Shown one piece after another: positions 7,723-10,926 of a DNA stretch of 10,926 nucleotides. The notes below the pieces were generated by a model. The model had not been told where the DNA came from. It was given only the letters and a program-made list of their open reading frames with translations, and searched no databases. Position 1 is the stretch's first letter, and the number at the start of each line of letters is the position of its first letter. The stretch is from Desulfuromonadaceae bacterium. GTDB taxonomy: Bacteria > Desulfobacterota > Desulfuromonadia > Desulfuromonadales > Geopsychrobacteraceae. A program made the position numbers and the translations under genes. The stretch spans positions 1 through 10,926 of the forward strand of contig JADGED010000070.1 of assembly GCA_016744555.1 (NCBI GenBank). The letters run 5' to 3'.

Positions 7723-8316
7723 CTAAGGTTTAACATCAAACTTCGGTTTGGACTTTGTTGCTAAATAGTACCCATAAACCACAAAACACAGTGAAAACAA
7801 TTGCTGAATTGAAAGAATTGGTTTGTTTTGGATAAACATCAATGTAGCCATGCTTCCATTCATCAACATGAAAAACAACCACCCAAATGACCTATTTTTA
7901 GCCAAGAAATAGCTGCCTAACAAAAAACCTATCATTACAATAAGTTCTAATAACTGTGTGACTGAATTTAGCCCGCCGTACTCCAACATGCTGTAACCTA
8001 CCCCAATGACAAGGGAGACATAGGTCACTGACAAAGCAATGGTATCAAAAACTTTAGCGGAACTACCCTTTCCATTGTAGACGTTATAAAGACCTAAAAA
8101 CATAGACGGAACACCACCAATTTCAATAGAAGCAGCTATCCAGTTTTGTTTTGAAATTAAAATAATTACCCATGCTGGCACGCCTAGAATATAGATCGAC
8201 CACCCCGCAAGTTTAAATAGGCGTTTAGACTTCGTAGGTCTACTCTCAGCGAGAGCAAGTAGAATTTTGTTGGTGAGATAAAAACTCCCGCCCCAAATTT
8301 GTAAAAACAAGCTCAT
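7723..8316 (-). CDS. Seven-TM integral membrane protein, faintly PnuC-like, function unknown
   Basis: I do not firmly recognise this 197-residue protein. It has about seven hydrophobic helices, near residues 5-23, 36-55, 60-79, 89-110, 117-138, 143-162 and 167-186, and a short charged C-terminus (KSKPKFDVKP). Two features vaguely resemble PnuC-type vitamin transporters: the NWIAASIEIGGVP stretch at 58-70, and a penultimate helix with W146 and N153 followed by a QQLF...YGYY last helix. That would suggest uptake of a nicotinamide riboside-like compound, but this is a pattern impression only. It lies 69 bases downstream of yaeQ on the same strand, so the two may be co-transcribed. The start at 8316 has only a weak GAGA-type ribosome site about ten bases upstream. 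The stop is TAG. That it is a real membrane protein is likely; the transporter family is uncertain. Confidence 0.75.
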   Translation of the reverse strand: MSLFLQIWGGSFYLTNKILLALAESRPTKSKRLFKLAGWSIYILGVPAWVIILISKQNWIAASIEIGGVPSMFLGLYNVYNGKGSSAKVFDTIALSVTYVSLVIGVGYSMLEYGGLNSVTQLLELIVMIGFLLGSYFLAKNRSFGWLFFMLMNGSMATLMFIQNKPILSIQQLFSLCFVVYGYYLATKSKPKFDVKP

Positions 8317-8385
8317 AAAACTATCTCAAATAGCAAAGTTATTAACCTCTAAAAATAACAGCGATAATAAACTGCAACATTACGT

Positions 8386-8925
8386 TTACTTTAAATCAAG
8401 TTCTACTAAAGTAGCGACAATATTGTCCCCACCGACAGTGAAGTAGAGGATGTTATCACTACAGGTTAACTGCCAATCAACACTACGTTTTAACTTAGCC
8501 AGTAAAGAAGCAATTAATTCATTACTAAGGTGAAAAACTTGTAAGTTGTCTATCGCTGCGAGCTGAGCACGGCCATTAGCAAGCCAGCGGTCAATACTGC
8601 TACCATAGGCGAAAAGAACAACTTTTTCGCTATGGTGCCCTGCTTTAACCAGCCTTTTGGGGTCAGGTAGGCCAACCTCAATCCACTTGTGAATACGGTC
8701 GTCATAACTTTTTACCCATAGGTCAGGTTCTTCACTAACACTAACTCCACGGGTAAAAGCGATATTCTCTTCATAACACAAAGCATAGGCAATTAACCGA
8801 GAAATCAAGCGTTGATCGGTTTCGGATGGATGCCGAGCAGCTGTCGTAGCTAAAGTTTCGTAGCAGTTTTTATCAACATTGGATAATTGGATCGAAACCC
8901 GATAAATAGTTGCCGGTAGTGCCAT
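8386..8925 (-). CDS. yaeQ: YaeQ family protein (PD-(D/E)XK nuclease-like fold)
   Basis: This is a 179-residue cytoplasmic protein, almost the same length as E. coli YaeQ (181). The N-terminal MALPATIYRVSIQLSNVDKN, the ARHPSETDQRLISRLIAYAL stretch (30-49), FTRGVSVSEEPDLWVK (57-72) and WIEVGLPD (81-88) followed by KRLVKAG are the hallmarks of the family. Established work places YaeQ in the PD-(D/E)XK nuclease-like superfamily on structural grounds; the acidic residues in EEPDLW and IEVG and the following lysines would be the candidate catalytic set. Its biochemical activity is not settled, and an older link to haemolysin expression through RfaH suppression is disputed. GAGA lies a few bases upstream of the ATG. 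It appears to be the first gene of a two-gene unit with the seven-TM protein and is divergent from pldA. Confidence 0.93.
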   Translation of the reverse strand: MALPATIYRVSIQLSNVDKNCYETLATTAARHPSETDQRLISRLIAYALCYEENIAFTRGVSVSEEPDLWVKSYDDRIHKWIEVGLPDPKRLVKAGHHSEKVVLFAYGSSIDRWLANGRAQLAAIDNLQVFHLSNELIASLLAKLKRSVDWQLTCSDNILYFTVGGDNIVATLVELDLK

Positions 8926-8960
8926 TAGATATCTCGCATTAATTGGGGCAAGGTAAAATA

Positions 8961-8989
8961 TTGACGCTGATACATTGATACACTAGACT
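8961..8989 (+). promoter_or_regulatory. Sigma-70-like promoter for pldA
   Basis: TTGACG (8961-8966, five of six to TTGACA) and TAGACT (8984-8989, four of six to TATAAT) are separated by exactly 17 bases. Transcription would start near 8996 and give a leader of about 135 bases before the pldA ATG. Two copies of TGATACA (8968-8974 and 8976-8982), spaced 8 bases apart, sit inside the spacer and could be part of a regulator site. Confidence 0.42.
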
Positions 8990-9009
8990 GATCGTTATTA
9001 ACATTTCTC

Positions 9010-9071
9010 GGTACCATATCAGCAATTACTAAATTAACAAAACAACCATGCCATATTTTTCTGCTGGTACC
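9010..9071 (+). promoter_or_regulatory. Structured leader element (bulged hairpin) upstream of pldA
   Basis: GGTACC at 9010-9015 pairs with GGTACC at 9066-9071, and CAGCA at 9020-9024 pairs with TGCTG at 9062-9066; the two helices share G9066 and are separated by an ATAT bulge. The loop is long and AT-rich. It would lie in the 5' leader of pldA if the promoter at 8961-8989 is right, and upstream of yaeQ on the other strand. A protein operator made of two KpnI-like palindromes is the alternative reading. Confidence 0.3.
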
Positions 9072-9130
9072 AACCTCGTAGGCTTCGCATAACAAAGTTT
9101 TTAATTTCACAATACTATGGAGTTCACCAT

Positions 9131-10168
9131 ATGTTTAGACCTAACGTTACCTGTACTGCCCTGCTAATATTGATCAGCCTAATATTGGCTAGTTCTTGTT
9201 TTGGGGTAACTAAGAATGATGAGAAGCAATGCATGATTTTGGCAATGGAAAGTGGACAATATGAACATTTAACCATTAATCAACTACGCCAAAAATGTAC
9301 AAACCACGAAGCAATTAAAACCGAAGAACAAGATCTAGGGTCAGCCAATAACGGACAAAAAAATGGTCTAATCAATCAACGTCTTGCAGAAGAACAAGAG
9401 ACAAAGTACCACCCATTCTCTCTCACTGCTCATCGACGAAATTATATTTTACCGGTTACCTTTAACAATAACCCTAACGGTAACCCTTATGAAGTTAGCG
9501 ATAATGATGTAAAAAAAGTCGAAGTAAAGTTTCAATTTAGCTTAAAACTTCCAATCTGGAACAACATTATTGGCGATGCCGATCTCTGGGGAGCTTACAC
9601 CAATATATCATTTTGGCAGGCGTACAATAAAACCCACTCTAGCCCATTTCGTGACACGAACCATGAACCAGAATTATTTTTGAGCATACAAGGAAAACGC
9701 AACTTTCTAGGCTTCAAAAACTCCTACAACACCATTGGCTTTGCCCATCAATCTAATGGTCAACATGGATCACTATCACGCAGTTGGAATCGTATATATT
9801 TTAGCGCTGCGTTTGAACGTGACAATTTCGCTTTTGCCATAAAACCATGGTATCGAATTCCAGAAGATGAAAAAAGTTCCCCCAATGACCCCTCTGGAGA
9901 CGACAATCCAGATATCGATAAGTACATGGGGTATGGTGAACTGGTTGCTGGCTACAAATGGGATGAACATTTATTCTCAATGTTGCTGCGCAACAACCTA
10001 CGTAGCTCTAACAATAAAGGCGCCATACAGCTTGACTGGACATTCCCTTTGACGCGGCGCATTAAGGGATATGTGCAGTACTTTAATGGTTACGGCGAAA
10101 GCTTGATTGACTACAATGCCTCCGTTAATCGTCTCGGGGTTGGCATAGTCCTTACCGATGCGTTGTAA
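9131..10168 (+). CDS. pldA: Outer membrane phospholipase A1 (OMPLA)
   Basis: This 345-residue outer-membrane beta-barrel lipase hydrolyses surface-exposed phospholipids, is calcium dependent and is active as a dimer in known members. The active-site block GFAHQSNG...SRSWNR carries H206, S208 and N220, with the same spacing as E. coli H142/S144/N156, and S216 matches the calcium-site serine; the position of E. coli R147 is Q211, which contacts calcium only through its backbone. A signal peptide covers about 1-25. Between it and the barrel is an extension of about 70 residues containing C34, C56 and TINQLRQKC, which resembles the N-terminal region of longer PldA proteins. The protein is therefore longer than E. 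coli PldA (289). The signal ends in ASSC, a marginal lipobox. The last residue is Leu rather than the usual aromatic. GGAG at 9119-9122 supports this ATG. Confidence 0.95.
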   Translation: MFRPNVTCTALLILISLILASSCFGVTKNDEKQCMILAMESGQYEHLTINQLRQKCTNHEAIKTEEQDLGSANNGQKNGLINQRLAEEQETKYHPFSLTAHRRNYILPVTFNNNPNGNPYEVSDNDVKKVEVKFQFSLKLPIWNNIIGDADLWGAYTNISFWQAYNKTHSSPFRDTNHEPELFLSIQGKRNFLGFKNSYNTIGFAHQSNGQHGSLSRSWNRIYFSAAFERDNFAFAIKPWYRIPEDEKSSPNDPSGDDNPDIDKYMGYGELVAGYKWDEHLFSMLLRNNLRSSNNKGAIQLDWTFPLTRRIKGYVQYFNGYGESLIDYNASVNRLGVGIVLTDAL

Positions 10169-10200
10169 TTGAGAGGATGTCAATTATATAAGCTATTAAT

Positions 10201-10214
10201 GCCAGTTCGCTGGC
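10201..10214 (+). other. Small perfect hairpin between pldA and the DUF2058 gene
   Basis: GCCAG-TTCG-CTGGC forms a 5-bp stem with a UUCG tetraloop closed by G-C, not the extra-stable C-G closure. No T-tract follows, so it is not a standard terminator. It lies 33 bases after the pldA stop and 35 before the next ATG, and could be a processing or pausing element of a pldA-DUF2058 transcript. Confidence 0.35.
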
Positions 10215-10238
10215 TATATCTAATTCAAAATATCAATT

Positions 10239-10242
10239 GGAG
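10239..10242 (+). promoter_or_regulatory. Shine-Dalgarno fixing the DUF2058 start at 10249
   Basis: GGAG at 10239-10242 is followed by six bases and ATG at 10249. A TTG at 10237 opens the same frame four codons earlier, but it overlaps this ribosome site and has none of its own, so the ATG is the better start. Confidence 0.7.
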
Positions 10243-10248
10243 TTGAAG

Positions 10249-10758
10249 ATGGGTCTGTCATTACAAGAACAGTTACTTAAGGCCGGTGTAGTCGATAAAA
10301 AACAGGTAAAAAAAGCTGAGCATGAAAAAAAGATTCAAAACAAAAAAAAGAAAAAAGGTGGTGCCCCTACAACCGATAGCTCTAAGGCAAGGTTGCAACA
10401 ACAACTAGCTGAACAGGCCAAACAACACCAAAAACTAAATGCAGAACAAAATCAACAAAGACAACGTAAAGCGGACCAAGCTGCAGCAAAACAATTGATA
10501 AAAAGTAGTCAAATCCCCCTAGAAGAGGGTGATGAGGTCTATCGCTATGTTGCCGCTGGCAAAATAAAACAAATCTGCGTAAATCAGGATATTGCTGATA
10601 AGCTTTCTACGGGCAAGTTGGGTTTAGCCATGGGCGATAAAGATGTCGTCCTGATCCCTGCTGAAACTGTTTTAAAGGTCATCAAACGAGATGAGAACTC
10701 TATTTTGCTCTACAATGATCCGGCACAAGTTGAGGATGAGTATCCGAGTGATTGGTAG
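10249..10758 (+). CDS. yaiL: DUF2058 family protein (YaiL-like)
   Basis: This 169-residue, highly charged cytoplasmic protein begins MGLSLQEQLLKAGVVDKKQ, matching the LTLQEQLLKAG opening of E. coli YaiL and the DUF2058 family. A lysine-rich basic stretch (about 16-37) is followed by a Gln/Lys/Ala-rich region (about 45-85) that should form a long helix or coiled coil. A compact C-terminal domain (about 90-160) contains EEGDEVYRYVAAGKIKQICV and later VLIPAETVLKVIKRD. The tail is acidic and ends in DW. The family's molecular role is unknown; the basic helix suggests nucleic-acid or ribosome contact, but that is inference. The gene lies 80 bases after pldA and may share its transcript. An 8-A homopolymer at 10342-10349 includes an in-frame A_AAA_AAG heptamer. 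Confidence 0.9.
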   Translation: MGLSLQEQLLKAGVVDKKQVKKAEHEKKIQNKKKKKGGAPTTDSSKARLQQQLAEQAKQHQKLNAEQNQQRQRKADQAAAKQLIKSSQIPLEEGDEVYRYVAAGKIKQICVNQDIADKLSTGKLGLAMGDKDVVLIPAETVLKVIKRDENSILLYNDPAQVEDEYPSDW

Positions 10759-10863
10759 TCAATTTCCGTAAGGGTAATTTGAGTTTCAGAACAGCCCACA
10801 TTTCTTATTTGAAGTCTGTCGAATTATACGAGTCGTTACTATGGGGCAAAAAGGAGCTGAAAT
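10759..10863 (+). other. Intergenic segment after DUF2058, no gene or clear terminator
   Basis: I see no convincing hairpin with a T-run after the DUF2058 stop at 10758. AATTATACG near 10822-10830 could be a -10 box, but no reasonable -35 lies 16-18 bases upstream. AAAAAGGAG at 10848-10856 is a strong ribosome-binding sequence for the small ORF that follows. Confidence 0.4.
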
Positions 10864-10926
10864 ATGGGCCAGACGATTTCCTTGACAGTTGTGCGCCGGA
10901 ACCATAAGGTAGTACAGGCTTTTTAA
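10864..10926 (+). CDS. Possible small protein of 20 residues
   Basis: An ATG at 10864 opens a 20-codon frame (MGQTISLTVVRRNHKVVQAF) that ends with TAA exactly at the last base of the window. AAGGAG at 10851-10856, seven bases before the ATG, is the strongest Shine-Dalgarno at this end of the window. The peptide is hydrophobic at its start and basic in its middle, with no family I recognise. A second short frame from the ATG at 10841 (14 codons) overlaps it in another register, which weakens the case. It may be a genuine microprotein, a leader peptide for a downstream gene, or the remnant of a broken gene at a contig edge. Confidence 0.22.
   Translation: MGQTISLTVVRRNHKVVQAF

Noticed and set aside
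8317..8385. GTTATT/AATAAC hairpin (8338-8343 with 8354-8359) between yaeQ and the membrane-protein gene as a terminator.
   Set aside because: It is only six AT-rich pairs without a following T-run; it is too weak to call.
8925..9110. A 61-codon minus-strand frame upstream of yaeQ whose TAA overlaps the yaeQ ATG (TAATG).
   Set aside because: The overlap looks like translational coupling, but the only full-length start is a GTG with no ribosome site, internal ATGs also lack one, the peptide resembles nothing I know, and the frame runs across the pldA promoter and leader hairpin.
10237..10248. TTG start giving four extra residues on the DUF2058 protein.
   Set aside because: The TTG overlaps the GGAG ribosome site that serves the ATG at 10249, and the family begins at the MGLSLQEQLL position.
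1..10926. A mobile element, prophage, CRISPR array or multi-gene defence system.
   Set aside because: No transposase, integrase, recombinase, phage gene, regular spaced repeat or terminal inverted repeat was visible; HrpB and YaeQ are ordinary chromosomal genes and do not form a nuclease-helicase operon, since another gene lies between them.

Overview
The window looks like chromosomal DNA from an AT-leaning Gram-negative proteobacterium. The evidence is an outer-membrane phospholipase A (PldA type), YaeQ, a YaiL-type DUF2058 protein and the DExH helicase HrpB, a combination most familiar from Gammaproteobacteria. A cysteine-bearing PAS sensor kinase of a style also common in sulfur- and metal-respiring lineages (for example Desulfuromonadota) means the phylum assignment stays open. 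There are no rRNA, tRNA, CRISPR, IS or phage genes; coding density is high and intergenic gaps are short.

Layout. (1) 2-790 (+): the C-terminal part of a SulP-family anion transporter with its STAS domain, cut by the window edge. (2) 791-1061: a 271-base gap with a terminator-like hairpin and an extended -10 promoter. (3) 1062-2567 (+): a flavoprotein of the dihydrolipoamide dehydrogenase / SthA superfamily in which both redox-active cysteines are replaced although the His-Glu pair is kept. (4) 2658-4961 (-), convergent with it: an orphan hybrid-input histidine kinase (periplasmic PhnD/TtrS-like domain, TM, Cys-containing PAS, HisKA-HATPase). (5) 5124-7634 (-): HrpB helicase. (6) 7723-8316 (-): an unrecognised seven-TM protein with faint PnuC-like character. 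(7) 8386-8925 (-): YaeQ, probably co-transcribed with gene 6. (8) 9131-10168 (+), divergent from yaeQ: phospholipase A1. (9) 10249-10758 (+): DUF2058/YaiL. (10) 10864-10926 (+): a possible 20-codon ORF with a good Shine-Dalgarno, ending exactly at the window edge.

How the genes relate. The region reads as a mosaic of independent housekeeping and accessory genes rather than one pathway. I see no multi-gene defence, secretion or biosynthetic system. The most unusual items are the disulfide-less flavoprotein, which has two cysteines in a C-terminal tail, and the orphan PhnD-PAS kinase, which has no adjacent response regulator. Several intergenic regions carry RNA secondary-structure potential, including mutually exclusive pairings at 824-900, a structured pldA leader at 9010-9071, and a loop-complementary hairpin at 2588-2646. 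All of these are inferences from reading the sequence by eye.
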